Shown piece after piece: positions 18,617 through 26,921 of a stretch of DNA of 64,000 bases. Positions within the stretch are counted from its first letter, which is position 1; each line of letters opens with the position of its first letter. The translations under genes were made by a program, and so were the position numbers. The notes beneath the pieces are model-generated. The model made no database searches and was not told the origin of the DNA. It was given only the letters and a program-made list of their open reading frames with translations. Source of the stretch: Saprospiraceae bacterium. GTDB lineage: Bacteria > Bacteroidota > Bacteroidia > Chitinophagales > Saprospiraceae. Location of the stretch: the NCBI GenBank assembly GCA_027080725.1, contig JALWRC010000105.1:40402-104401 (forward strand), in the 5' to 3' direction.

Positions 18617-19729
18617 TCATATCTTCACATAAATCCCCTTGCGATCCATCGCGAAGAGTATCGCCCAAATGAGCAGCATATAAACCAAAGCAAATGCGAA
18701 CGACCCCGGGTAGTTGCCCAATACGGGCTGGAAAACACGGGTAAAAAGCCAATGGTATCCGTTCTCAATGGTGCCATCAGCTTTGGTGTATTTCCACACA
18801 TAGAGCATGATTTTGACAAAGAAAATCGAAAGGACAAACCCCATCAAGGCATTGCGTCCAAAGACCAAAAAAAAGTAGTTTCCCCGCTTCCAATTAATAA
18901 TATCAAGCAGATAGGCCAATCCGGCCAATATAACGATGCCCAGCCCGGTCGTCAGCAATACATAGGAACTCGACCAAAGACTCTTGTTGATCGGGAAAAA
19001 GAAATCGACGAGGTAGGCTAAGACTACTAGAGCCAACCCCAAGGCGGCACTGGCCCGAAGGAATGGGACGGTCACTTTCTGAACCTTCATCTGATAGCCA
19101 AACAAAAATCCACTTATCGTGGTTACCACCGCAGGAAATGTGCTCCATATCCCCTCGGGGTCAAATGCGATGCCCAAACCACGCCAGAGGTGCTTCTCCC
19201 CCAAGACAGCTAGATCGATCCTCCGCGGCAAGTTGGCCTCAAGTGAAAACGGGTCTTGCCCGCCCCAATACCAAAGACTCCACCAATAAACCGCCAAGAT
19301 AAGGAGCCCTAAAATCAACAAATGGCGACGCGAAAACAACGCAACCGCAAAAGAAGCGAGCAAATACACCCAAGCTATGCGCGGCAATACTCCCATCCAT
19401 CGAAAGGTCTCAATATCAAATCCCGTAAACGGGAAAGCTCGCAGGGCCCAGCCAATGAGCAATATCACTGCCCATCTGCGCAGCACTTTCTTAGTAAAAG
19501 ACGGACTTATCCGGTAGTCATACTTCGCAAAAGAGAAGGCCATGGACACGCCCATGATGAATAGAAAAAATGGAAAAACCAGGTCCGTGGGGGTCCACCC
19601 GTGCCAATGCGCATGCCTGAAAGGGGGATAGACATAAGACCAACTTCCGGGGGTATTGACGATAATCATGAGTGCGATGGTCATCCCTCGAAAAACGTCA
19701 ATGGATACAATTCTTGATGAAACTTTCAT
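18617..19729 (-). CDS. NagX-like membrane acyltransferase (DUF5009/DUF1624, heparan-glucosaminide acetyltransferase-like)
   Basis: About 370 residues and roughly ten membrane helices. The N-terminal RIVSIDVFRGMTIALMIIVN and the following HAHWHGWTPTDLVFPFFLF are the hallmark of this family, related to human HGSNAT, which moves acetyl groups across a membrane onto glucosamine. In Bacteroidota such proteins often accompany amino-sugar use, but no such genes adjoin here. The ATG at 19729 is chosen: it begins at the family motif and lies about 37 bases after a TAACTTTG box (19766-19773, minus strand); the longer frame to 19768 would put the start on top of that box. Confidence 0.85.
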   Translation of the reverse strand: MKVSSRIVSIDVFRGMTIALMIIVNTPGSWSYVYPPFRHAHWHGWTPTDLVFPFFLFIMGVSMAFSFAKYDYRISPSFTKKVLRRWAVILLIGWALRAFPFTGFDIETFRWMGVLPRIAWVYLLASFAVALFSRRHLLILGLLILAVYWWSLWYWGGQDPFSLEANLPRRIDLAVLGEKHLWRGLGIAFDPEGIWSTFPAVVTTISGFLFGYQMKVQKVTVPFLRASAALGLALVVLAYLVDFFFPINKSLWSSSYVLLTTGLGIVILAGLAYLLDIINWKRGNYFFLVFGRNALMGFVLSIFFVKIMLYVWKYTKADGTIENGYHWLFTRVFQPVLGNYPGSFAFALVYMLLIWAILFAMDRKGIYVKI

Positions 19730-19765
19730 GAACTTTGTTTTGTAGAAAGGGGCAAAACATTTCAA

Positions 19766-19773
19766 CAAAGTTA
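19766..19773 (-). promoter_or_regulatory. Candidate -7 box (TAACTTTG) for NagX-like gene
   Basis: Exact TAnnTTTG match on the minus strand at a suitable distance from the ATG at 19729; it decides the start choice. Confidence 0.45.
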
Positions 19774-19806
19774 GTAAAATAATTATGGTACGTCTCCTGG
19801 GTCACT

Positions 19807-20206
19807 GTGTGTACTACAAACTGCACAAAAATGAGCCTTCGCATTGTTTTGTCACTATTTTTGCAAACAACACTTCTCACGTATTTACACTATTGTGCCG
19901 GGCAAAAATACCGCCAAAACGGCTTTGGGTGCTCTTATTAGTGTCTGCCAGAGAACTATCAAATTTTATGAAATGAGAGATTTTGGATGAGCTTTTTCGT
20001 TTTTCTCAACTCACTGATGCCCGGGCATCAGTGAGTTGAGAAAAATAAAAAGATCGACAAAAGATACATTTCTAATTTTGAAGAGTTCTCTTGCATACAC
20101 TATTTACCCTGCACTTCGCTGTCGCTTGTACAGGGCTACAAAGATGGCATCCCTACGGGATTGTTTCAATTTCTTAAATCAAAAAAGTGCACTTTGTAAT
20201 ACACAC
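19807..20206. mobile_element. MITE-like intergenic element with 20-bp inverted ends and a 46-bp palindrome
   Basis: A 400-bp non-coding stretch. The left end reads GTGTGTACTACAAACTGCAC (19807-19826) and the right end is its inverted partner (20187-20206), 18 of 20 bases matching. Inside lie block A (19807-19938), seen again at 36944-37082, and block B (19939-20096), seen again at 56847-57003. A perfect 46-bp palindrome occupies 20000-20045. No transposase is encoded. Inverted ends, an internal hairpin and dispersed partial copies fit a miniature inverted-repeat element moved in trans, but no target-site duplication was established. It fills the gap between the phospholipase-like and NagX-like genes. 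Confidence 0.55.
20000..20045. repeat. Perfect 46-bp palindrome inside the intergenic element
   Basis: Each 23-base arm is the exact reverse complement of the other (TTTTTCTCAACTCACTGAT on the outer left, centre CCC|GGG). It would form a long hairpin in RNA of either strand, but the A-run follows rather than a T-run, so it is not a textbook terminator. The copy at 56847-57003 has a decayed version. Confidence 0.85.
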
Positions 20207-20209
20207 GGG

Positions 20210-21427
20210 TCACTTCAGGTGGCACCCGGATGTCTCCACCTCATTCTTGATGGAATCCTGTAAATTCGCACGACGCAAATACCGGAACCTCCAATCTTTG
20301 GGAAGCTCCGGCTGCCCTGCATCGACCCAGGCCGTCATCCACAGCGAGCCTATACCACGTATAGCGGCGCGCATTCTGTCTTCCACCATGTCGTGCATGG
20401 ATGATTCGTATTGGGAAGCAAACTCGGAAGATTCTTTCCGGACGATCTGCCCACTACGTTCGATAAATTGATATTGCTTATCTGCGGGAATTGCATTTCT
20501 AAGCGAATCCTCCACATGGAGCACCCTATCTACGAGCCGGTGAGAAGAACGGACGACATTCGATGCCCATTGCTCGACATCATCGATATACTTGGCCTTA
20601 CCTGCAAACAAATCAAATTCCCGTTCGGCCATGAGTTCGGGAATGCGCGTCTCCCAAAATGCGTGAATGCCCTCCTGCCCCGTTTTTTGTCCGTCGTAAT
20701 TGGAAGTGGTGTGCAAGGGGACATGCGCATCCGCTATGTAATGCCCCAAATCCGCTGAAATCCGAATAATAGCAGCATAACGATGGTGCTCGAATGCATT
20801 CCTCAAACGGCGATACTGATAGGCTATAATAAAAGGCACGACACCGTGCTTGGCTCCATGAATCCCCTGATAACAATCATACTGTGAAAATCCGGAAAAA
20901 AACACGGGAAAATCCTCCAAAACTTGCTCTTCGGGAAGTTGCATTAAGAGGGCAGCTGACAGCGAATCCAAATATGTTAGAACGTTGTTGGACACATCCA
21001 CCTCGCTTTTTAAGCTATCCCTCGAATAAATCATCGTATCGCGCCCATGTATGAGTTTCAAATAATAAAACTTCATCGCAAAGCTGTCCCAGGCTGCCGG
21101 CAGATTCCTCCCGGCATCATCCCAATAGTCCAAATCGATGTAATGCCGGATGGCTTCATGAGACGAACTGTACCTCCGTCTATCCGGGTCCACGGCATGT
21201 TCGTAGAGATAGGAGGCATTGGTCTTATAAAAAGGGAGCATGTCGTAAGGGAGGGTAAATACCGCATACTTGTTGATCAACTTATGCGGATAGAATCCCC
21301 ATGGAACAGAAGTATTTTCTCCCATCAAAGAAAGCGCAAATACAACCAATACAAACAAGACGCTCAGCGAAAGGAACTTACTTGCGCATGACGAAAAAAT
21401 CCGGGTATTTTGCAAATATTTTCTCAA
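20210..21427 (-). CDS. Zinc-dependent phospholipase C/S1-P1 nuclease-like exported protein
   Basis: About 405 residues. A hydrophobic export signal (about 15-33) is followed by WGFYPHKLIN, with the N-terminal Trp-near-His arrangement of zinc-dependent PLC/S1 nucleases, and by HYIADAHVPLH and a later GIHAFWE, the His/Asp set that binds three zinc ions. The protein would hydrolyse phospholipids or nucleic acids outside the cytoplasm. The start is uncertain: the frame has no ATG before the signal peptide, so a TTG (21427 or 21415) is needed; the ATG at 21325 would delete the signal. It overlaps the DUF4340 gene by about 50 bases and is probably in its operon. Confidence 0.72.
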   Translation of the reverse strand: MRKYLQNTRIFSSCASKFLSLSVLFVLVVFALSLMGENTSVPWGFYPHKLINKYAVFTLPYDMLPFYKTNASYLYEHAVDPDRRRYSSSHEAIRHYIDLDYWDDAGRNLPAAWDSFAMKFYYLKLIHGRDTMIYSRDSLKSEVDVSNNVLTYLDSLSAALLMQLPEEQVLEDFPVFFSGFSQYDCYQGIHGAKHGVVPFIIAYQYRRLRNAFEHHRYAAIIRISADLGHYIADAHVPLHTTSNYDGQKTGQEGIHAFWETRIPELMAEREFDLFAGKAKYIDDVEQWASNVVRSSHRLVDRVLHVEDSLRNAIPADKQYQFIERSGQIVRKESSEFASQYESSMHDMVEDRMRAAIRGIGSLWMTAWVDAGQPELPKDWRFRYLRRANLQDSIKNEVETSGCHLK

Positions 21428-22394
21428 TTAGGGGTCTTTGGACCAGTACCAGGTCATTATCATTTACCTTACAAACATAGCGAAAAAAATCGGGACTGGC
21501 AGGTGAATACCCTTTGATATCGATTTTTCCCTTTTCCGCATTAAAGGGAAAGACCTGGATAGCGATGCTCTTATCTCCTGTTGATAAGTGTACATTGGCG
21601 AAAGGGACAACATTGGGTAAGGTGTCACGAATAGGGTTTTTATTGATAAAACCCTCCACTTCGACCTTACTAAAATGGTACAAATAATCCTCTAACAAGC
21701 TTTGATTCGGCTCGCTGCCGGTTGGGCGGGGTGTGCCCTGGGCCAAGGGACTTATCACAAGAGATTGTCCGGCTTTCTGTTGGATTCTAAACCCATCCCC
21801 TTCTGCATATGGATATTCGACGGTGACCTCTTTGATTTGGGAGGGTTTATAAGGAAAGATAAACGGGTCCCGCAAGTCATCTATCGTAAGGTCAAAGACG
21901 GCCCGGACGTCGCCATCCGTCAGTTTTTTGTGAATCACAAAAGGCTGGTCGCTTCCGGCCAACATCGCGTAAGTGCCATAGCTATCCGGAGGCGTACCGC
22001 CCAGATAGATGGTTTTCATATTATTGCCATCCTTGTCGTACACCTCTATTTTCATAGCGTGATTGGCGAGATTGTGCATCACATTGAGATACGCTTTTCG
22101 GGGAGGTTTATACTGGATGGTTAAATCGTGTAAGGTAGCCAACATTCCCTTTACGACAGTTTGATTGGCTGGCATTCCATCGACGGTCCATCTTCCATCG
22201 TCCCCTTTTTCCAGTATGAAATGGTAGCCATTGAGGCGTTTTGCAACGAATATCTTCCGGATGTCTTGAAAGTTTTTAATTGCAAAATTCCGTTCGTATT
22301 TCAGGAAGTCAGTAGAAGACCCACTCCAATAGTAAACCCCTCCACCTACAGCAATCAAGAGCAACAATAGGAATGGTAATCTATTATTTTTCAT
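21378..22394 (-). CDS. DUF4340 domain protein
   Basis: 338 residues: one N-terminal membrane helix (6-24) and a large extracytoplasmic region with the DUF4340 pattern (WTVDGMPANQ, IYLGGTPPDSYGTYAML, a Y-x-PSQIKEVTVEYP strand). DUF4340 proteins are often encoded beside GldG-type ABC transporters and are thought to be accessory envelope subunits; the position just after gldG on the same strand fits this. No catalytic residues are evident. The start is an ATG directly before the membrane helix. A copy of the 13-bp motif (22213) is read here as YHFIL. Confidence 0.8.
   Translation of the reverse strand: MKNNRLPFLLLLLIAVGGGVYYWSGSSTDFLKYERNFAIKNFQDIRKIFVAKRLNGYHFILEKGDDGRWTVDGMPANQTVVKGMLATLHDLTIQYKPPRKAYLNVMHNLANHAMKIEVYDKDGNNMKTIYLGGTPPDSYGTYAMLAGSDQPFVIHKKLTDGDVRAVFDLTIDDLRDPFIFPYKPSQIKEVTVEYPYAEGDGFRIQQKAGQSLVISPLAQGTPRPTGSEPNQSLLEDYLYHFSKVEVEGFINKNPIRDTLPNVVPFANVHLSTGDKSIAIQVFPFNAEKGKIDIKGYSPASPDFFRYVCKVNDNDLVLVQRPLIEKIFAKYPDFFVMRK
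22213..22225 (+). repeat. Copy of dispersed 13-bp motif (AGTATGAAATGGT)
   Basis: One mismatch at the first base; in the DUF4340 gene, read on the coding strand as HFI, a third reading frame for the motif. Confidence 0.78.
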
Positions 22395-22598
22395 CTGTCT
22401 GTTTTTTATTGTCTTTCAATGGTCAGATGGAATCTTTGATAAAAAACAATCATGCCGATTGGTAAAAATCCTCGTCAGATTATTTTTTATGTCGATTTCA
22501 TAAAGTGTATTTATTAATTCATTTTTTTAGAAAGAGTACGGCCAAACCGCAGTAACATTCCGCTACTTATATGGCATTTGCCCGGCACATTGTTGCCA

Positions 22599-22611
22599 AC
22601 CATTTCATACC
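22599..22611 (-). repeat. Exact copy of dispersed 13-bp motif
   Basis: Exact copy on the minus strand in the 236-base gap between gldG and the DUF4340 gene, 20 bases past the gldG stop; it faces the copy at 22213. Confidence 0.85.
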
Positions 22612-22630
22612 AACAACAATACAAACATAA

Positions 22631-24328
22631 TCAAATACCGGTAAACCGGCGTCGACGATAAAACCGGAACAACAATCCAATGAGCACAAACAAAAAGATG
22701 GGGACAAGCGTATTAACCAATTGCCATTGGGTCCGTTCGGATTTGGTTCTGACACGATCGAGGAGACGGAGTTTGAGTTCCTTACCCCGCGCTCTCAAAA
22801 TACCCGAATCATCCAGCATATAGTCTATGACATTGAGGATAAACTGCCGGTTGCCCTGAAAGACATTGTGTTCCCAGATATTGAACCCCAAATCGTGTAC
22901 CTTACCGGTCTTCCTATTGGTCACTGCCCGGACAAAGTCGGCATCGCTTACCACCAACATTTTATTGGGCTTTGGGGTCTCCGACAAAACATCCCTACCG
23001 ATTTGCTTCAGCCCCGCTTTCATCTCAGGAGACACCCTGCCTGCATAAAAGGAAGAAAACTGTCCTTCAAGCAGCACTGCCAGCGGCAAATGCGGGCGAT
23101 TAAATTTGCTCGGATCCGGTGTGTACCTCAGTATATCAAAACTAATCGGTGAAGGGCTCATGACGAACCGGCTGTGGGCGGAAGAACGCAAGAGTATATG
23201 CTTCTTCAGAGGGAGTTTTGTCTTGAGGGTATCTATACTGGAGGGATAGAACAAATTTACCCGGTCGATATTCTTAACCGCAGGATGATCCGAAGCAGGA
23301 GTGGCTAAGACATGGTAATACCACGGAAACATCTCGATCTGAGGTTTGCCGCCGGCTTGTCCGACGACTTGCGGAATGCGGGTGCATTCGAGGTCCAACA
23401 CGAGGTCATCTTTAATGCGAACCCCGTACTTGAAGAGTTGGTCATCGATATTGAGGTCACGGGCCAAGGGGACAAAAGCATCCCGTCCCTTGAGACTATC
23501 CATATCCATCCCCAATTTGTCGATAAGCCAAAGCACTTTCCCTCCGTGCATAATAAACTGGTCCAAGGCGAATTTATGCTTTTCTGAAAATGGGCGTTGG
23601 GGCTTGGCGATGATGACCGCATCGATTTTCGTGGGGACCATCACTGTACTATCGAGATAGAGGAAGGAGGTATTGTAGGAGTCTTTGAGGCGATATCTCA
23701 AACTCATCAACTTTTTTCTATCCAATTCGCCATGTCCCTGAAGAAAAACGATATTCTTTTTTATCTGGGTATTGAGCTGTTTTATGGCCTTGGCCAATTT
23801 GTACTCCAGCTGTCCAATAGAGTTATTGATGTTCTCCTCCTGATTAAAGCCCGGATTATTCTCCAGGATATTGACGGCAAGACGACTTTTGCCTCTGTTG
23901 ACCAACACCCAGGGATAGATGATGAGCTCTTTGCGCTCTGTTCCGTTTCGCACAAATAAGGACATCGGGTAAACATGGTCTTTGGCCAGTGTTTTCCTCC
24001 TTTGATTTATCTCATCTGCACTTCCTTCATTGGGATCTACAAATTCGTATTCGATATAGGGGGTATAAGATTGGAATTCGCGCAGCAGCTCTTCCATCGC
24101 GATACGCATGCGCTTAAACCCCGGCGGGTCCTGGACATCCAATAATATGCGCAAATAGATATCATCATCGAGATTTTTGAGTAGTTCCTTTGTGGCCGGG
24201 GTCAAACTAAAGCGCTTGTCTCCGGTCAAATCCCATTTGGCATACCAACGGGTCCCTAAGATATTCAGGAGTACCAAGAAAGTGATAGCCACCGCAAATT
24301 TAATCCATGTCTGTTTTCCTTTTCCCAT
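22631..24328 (-). CDS. gldG: Gliding-motility ABC transporter auxiliary protein GldG
   Basis: 565 residues with one N-terminal and one C-terminal membrane helix around a large periplasmic region (ABC-type uncharacterised/DUF7088-like), the GldG layout. It overlaps gldF by one base and ends the gldA-gldF-gldG run. In Flavobacterium johnsoniae GldA, GldF and GldG form an ABC transporter needed for gliding; its cargo is still unsettled. Motifs seen include FLQGHGELD and the AIIAKPQRPFSEKHKFALDQ region that corresponds to the receiver-like fold of this family. Length and context agree well. Confidence 0.9.
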   Translation of the reverse strand: MGKGKQTWIKFAVAITFLVLLNILGTRWYAKWDLTGDKRFSLTPATKELLKNLDDDIYLRILLDVQDPPGFKRMRIAMEELLREFQSYTPYIEYEFVDPNEGSADEINQRRKTLAKDHVYPMSLFVRNGTERKELIIYPWVLVNRGKSRLAVNILENNPGFNQEENINNSIGQLEYKLAKAIKQLNTQIKKNIVFLQGHGELDRKKLMSLRYRLKDSYNTSFLYLDSTVMVPTKIDAVIIAKPQRPFSEKHKFALDQFIMHGGKVLWLIDKLGMDMDSLKGRDAFVPLARDLNIDDQLFKYGVRIKDDLVLDLECTRIPQVVGQAGGKPQIEMFPWYYHVLATPASDHPAVKNIDRVNLFYPSSIDTLKTKLPLKKHILLRSSAHSRFVMSPSPISFDILRYTPDPSKFNRPHLPLAVLLEGQFSSFYAGRVSPEMKAGLKQIGRDVLSETPKPNKMLVVSDADFVRAVTNRKTGKVHDLGFNIWEHNVFQGNRQFILNVIDYMLDDSGILRARGKELKLRLLDRVRTKSERTQWQLVNTLVPIFLFVLIGLLFRFYRRRRFTGI

Positions 24329-25059
24329 TATTTGCGCTTCAAGGTTAGTACTAAAATGGTAGCGAGAACAAAGCCCACACCCAAGGAGACAAAGTAGAGG
24401 ATATCGCGGGTATCCACGACTCCTCGCCGGATAGAATTATAATGGGTGTCTATCCCCAATGAGGCAATAAGATCATCCCAAATACCTGTAAAAGCCGGAA
24501 GATGGGACATCAACCCAAATCCCCAGTACACCGAAATGGACAAAAGCGCTGCAAGTAAAAAAGCCACGATTTGGCTCTTGGTCAGAGCGGATGCAAACAC
24601 TCCGATAGTGACAAACACGAAGGACAAAAGGATTAAGCCAATGTAAGAACCAATAATTCCTCCTGTGTCGAGATTGCCTTTAGGGGAGCCCAACTGATAA
24701 ACGGAGTAGTAGTACACCAAAGTCGGGAGGAGTATTAACAGCACCAATGTAAAACTGGCCAACACTTTCCCCCAGACAATTTGGGCAGGAGACAATGGTT
24801 TGGTAAGGAGTAATTCGATAGTTCCACTCTTCGCTTCCCCGGCCAACATACGCATGGTAATCGCGGGTATCAAGAACAAAAACACCACCGGTACGATGTA
24901 AAAAAAAGAAGCGAGTGAAGCATAATTGTAGTACAATATGCTATAATCCGGAAACACCCACAGAATCATCCCTATAGACAGGAGAAACACTGCTGCTACG
25001 ACATACCCTATCAGGGAACTAAAAAAACCATTGATCTCTTTTAGATAAATCTGAATCAT
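24328..25059 (-). CDS. gldF: Gliding-motility ABC transporter permease GldF
   Basis: 243 residues with six membrane helices, an ABC-2 type permease. The N-terminal KEINGFFSSLIGYVV and the loop GEAKSGTIELLLTKPLSP are typical of GldF and related permeases. It overlaps gldA by four bases (25056-25059) and gldG by one, so the three subunits are made together. It forms the membrane channel of the GldAFG transporter in the inner membrane. Confidence 0.92.
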   Translation of the reverse strand: MIQIYLKEINGFFSSLIGYVVAAVFLLSIGMILWVFPDYSILYYNYASLASFFYIVPVVFLFLIPAITMRMLAGEAKSGTIELLLTKPLSPAQIVWGKVLASFTLVLLILLPTLVYYYSVYQLGSPKGNLDTGGIIGSYIGLILLSFVFVTIGVFASALTKSQIVAFLLAALLSISVYWGFGLMSHLPAFTGIWDDLIASLGIDTHYNSIRRGVVDTRDILYFVSLGVGFVLATILVLTLKRK

Positions 25060-25973
25060 TTATGCTCTAACTTGGTTAATTCTCTGAATACGTCCTCTAT
25101 ACTACTATTTAACACCGTCATCTCCAATATCTTTCTATCCATGCTTTTCACCATTTCAAAAAGCTCCGGCCGGACATCATTCTTCGCATCGTATTTTAGT
25201 ACTACCACGCCCGGTTTTTTTTCGACCACCTCGGCGATTCCGGAGATCTCTTCAAACGCACTCAAAGGAAGCGGCATATCCAATTGGATGCGCAACATCT
25301 CTTGCCCCCGGATAGCATGGCTAAGACTTCTGATGGAGTCATCTGCCACGATCTTTCCCTGATTGATGATGACCGCCCGATCACAAAGCGCTTCGACTTC
25401 CTGCATAATATGGGTAGAAAACAAAACCGTCTTCTCCTTGCCGATCGCTCGAATCAGGCTTCTGATCTCCTCCAACTGGTTGGGGTCTAAACCCGAGGTC
25501 GGCTCATCCAATATGAGGACATCGGGGTTATTAATAAGGGCATGCGCCAGTCCTACGCGCTGTTTATACCCTTTGGACAGTTGACCGATTTGTTTTTTCT
25601 TTTCCGGTCCTAATCCGGTTATTTCGACCACTTCCTTCACTCTTTTCTTTAGATTGTCTATCTGATAAATTCCACCTACGAAGTATAAGAACTCCGGAAT
25701 ATACATATCGTAATAGAGAGGGTTACTCTCGGGCAGATACCCGATACACTTCCTTGCATTAACCGAGTCTTCGATGACATCTATCCCGCAAATCTTGACC
25801 TGCCCCTCATCCGGTGTCAAATAGCCTGTCATTATCTTCATAGTGGTAGATTTTCCCGCCCCATTGGGCCCAAGAAATCCCACGATCTCCCCTTTACCAA
25901 TAGAAAAACTCACATGGTCTACCGCCACCTGTTGACCAAATCTTTTGACAAGCGTATTGACTTCTATTGACAT
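25056..25973 (-). CDS. gldA: Gliding-motility ABC transporter ATP-binding protein GldA
   Basis: About 305 residues. Walker A is GPNGAGKST, the ABC signature is QLSKGYKQR, and Walker B is LILDEPTSGLDP. The C-terminal 70 residues (about 235-305) form the extra domain usual in GldA. It powers GldF/GldG. The start MSIEVNTLVKRFG at 25973 is preferred; an ATG at 25985 adds four residues. A TATCTTTG box (minus strand, 26062-26069) lies about 90 bases upstream. Having A, F and G together differs from F. johnsoniae, where gldA is separate from gldFG. Confidence 0.93.
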   Translation of the reverse strand: MSIEVNTLVKRFGQQVAVDHVSFSIGKGEIVGFLGPNGAGKSTTMKIMTGYLTPDEGQVKICGIDVIEDSVNARKCIGYLPESNPLYYDMYIPEFLYFVGGIYQIDNLKKRVKEVVEITGLGPEKKKQIGQLSKGYKQRVGLAHALINNPDVLILDEPTSGLDPNQLEEIRSLIRAIGKEKTVLFSTHIMQEVEALCDRAVIINQGKIVADDSIRSLSHAIRGQEMLRIQLDMPLPLSAFEEISGIAEVVEKKPGVVVLKYDAKNDVRPELFEMVKSMDRKILEMTVLNSSIEDVFRELTKLEHK

Positions 25974-25985
25974 ATTGCTTTGCAT

Positions 25986-26420
25986 TTTATTCGAGCCCTA
26001 ATATCTGAGTGGGCACCCTTAATCACATGAGCACCTAACACGACGTTGGATAACGGGCATGCAAAGATATAACGATTAAAAGAGTATTATAATATATCTC
26101 TATGTATGTATTCAAAATTGCACTTCCCTGTGCCAATAGTCACTTTGCATTAGCCTATACCCAATATAGGCGCAACAAAAACAACAGGCACTAATCAAAG
26201 AAGAGGTTACCCTATGAGCCTTAACGCGCCTTTTCACTGCAATGGAACCTTTGGATAAAAACAATCCTGTCTGAATAATTCGTACATAAACGACAAAGGG
26301 ACTTCCAAAAGGAAGTCCCTTTGTTACTTCATATCATTTTAAGACTTAAGGAGCATCAACTATCCATCAATCCGGTAGTACAACACCAAGCAATAAGTCC
26401 GGGTCCGCTATAAAAAACGA
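25986..26420. other. Intergenic region between gldA and lrp
   Basis: No coding frame is convincing. It holds the candidate gldA -7 box (TATCTTTG, minus strand, 26062-26069) and a strong stem-loop at 26294-26323. The rest is AT-rich without visible repeats. Confidence 0.6.
26294..26323 (-). terminator. Stem-loop downstream of lrp
   Basis: A 13-bp perfect stem (CAAAGGGACTTCC with its complement) and an AAAA loop, about 100 bases after the lrp stop on the minus strand. The T-run is weak on either side, so it is terminator-like rather than certain. Confidence 0.6.
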
Positions 26421-26894
26421 TTAATCGTACTTAAGCGGCAGTACAGTCGAATTCTTCACCTCCGACAATACCATCAGCGTCTTGAGACGTTCGATCTCAT
26501 CAATCTTAGACAGCTTTTTAAACAACAGCTTCTCATAAGAAGGGATATCCACCGTAATTATCTTCAGTAGCAGATCGGCATCACCGGTCACTACATTGCA
26601 CTGAACCACCTCATTAATTTTATCTATTTTCTTTATAAAGTTATCCAATGCATTGGGTTTATGCCAAGCGAGATTAACCAGCACATAGGTCATCACATTA
26701 AGCCCCATTTTCTCCTTATTCACTACGGCATGATAACTCTCAATAATCCCTCGTCTCTCCAATCGCTTAACCCTCTCAAGTGTAGGAGCCGGAGAAAGGT
26801 TAATCTTACCGGATAAGGCAAGATTGGTCATCTTACTATTCTCTTGCAGTAACTGCAATATCTTTAAATCTGTCTTATCTTTAATTGCCAACAT
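26421..26894 (-). CDS. Lrp/AsnC-family transcriptional regulator
   Basis: 157 residues: an N-terminal winged HTH (about 10-60, ILQLLQENSKMTNLALSGKINLSPAPTLERVKRLE) and a C-terminal RAM/AsnC ligand domain (about 70-150) with the GDADLLLKI core. Lrp-type proteins sense amino acids and control amino acid metabolism genes. It lies 27 bases after the glutamate dehydrogenase gene on the same strand and may regulate that gene, a natural but unproved link. Confidence 0.9.
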   Translation of the reverse strand: MLAIKDKTDLKILQLLQENSKMTNLALSGKINLSPAPTLERVKRLERRGIIESYHAVVNKEKMGLNVMTYVLVNLAWHKPNALDNFIKKIDKINEVVQCNVVTGDADLLLKIITVDIPSYEKLLFKKLSKIDEIERLKTLMVLSEVKNSTVLPLKYD

Positions 26895-26921
26895 ATAATT
26901 ATAATTTTTTCAAATGATGCA

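Noticed and set aside
19785..19976. 63-residue frame over block A of the first element
   Set aside because: The partial copy at 36944 keeps a similar frame but is cut by a stop, substitutions are not clearly at third positions, and no protein family is recognised.
20000..20045. Palindrome as a terminator of the phospholipase-like gene
   Set aside because: The stem is followed by an A-run, not a T-run, on both strands; it is better explained as part of the repeat element.
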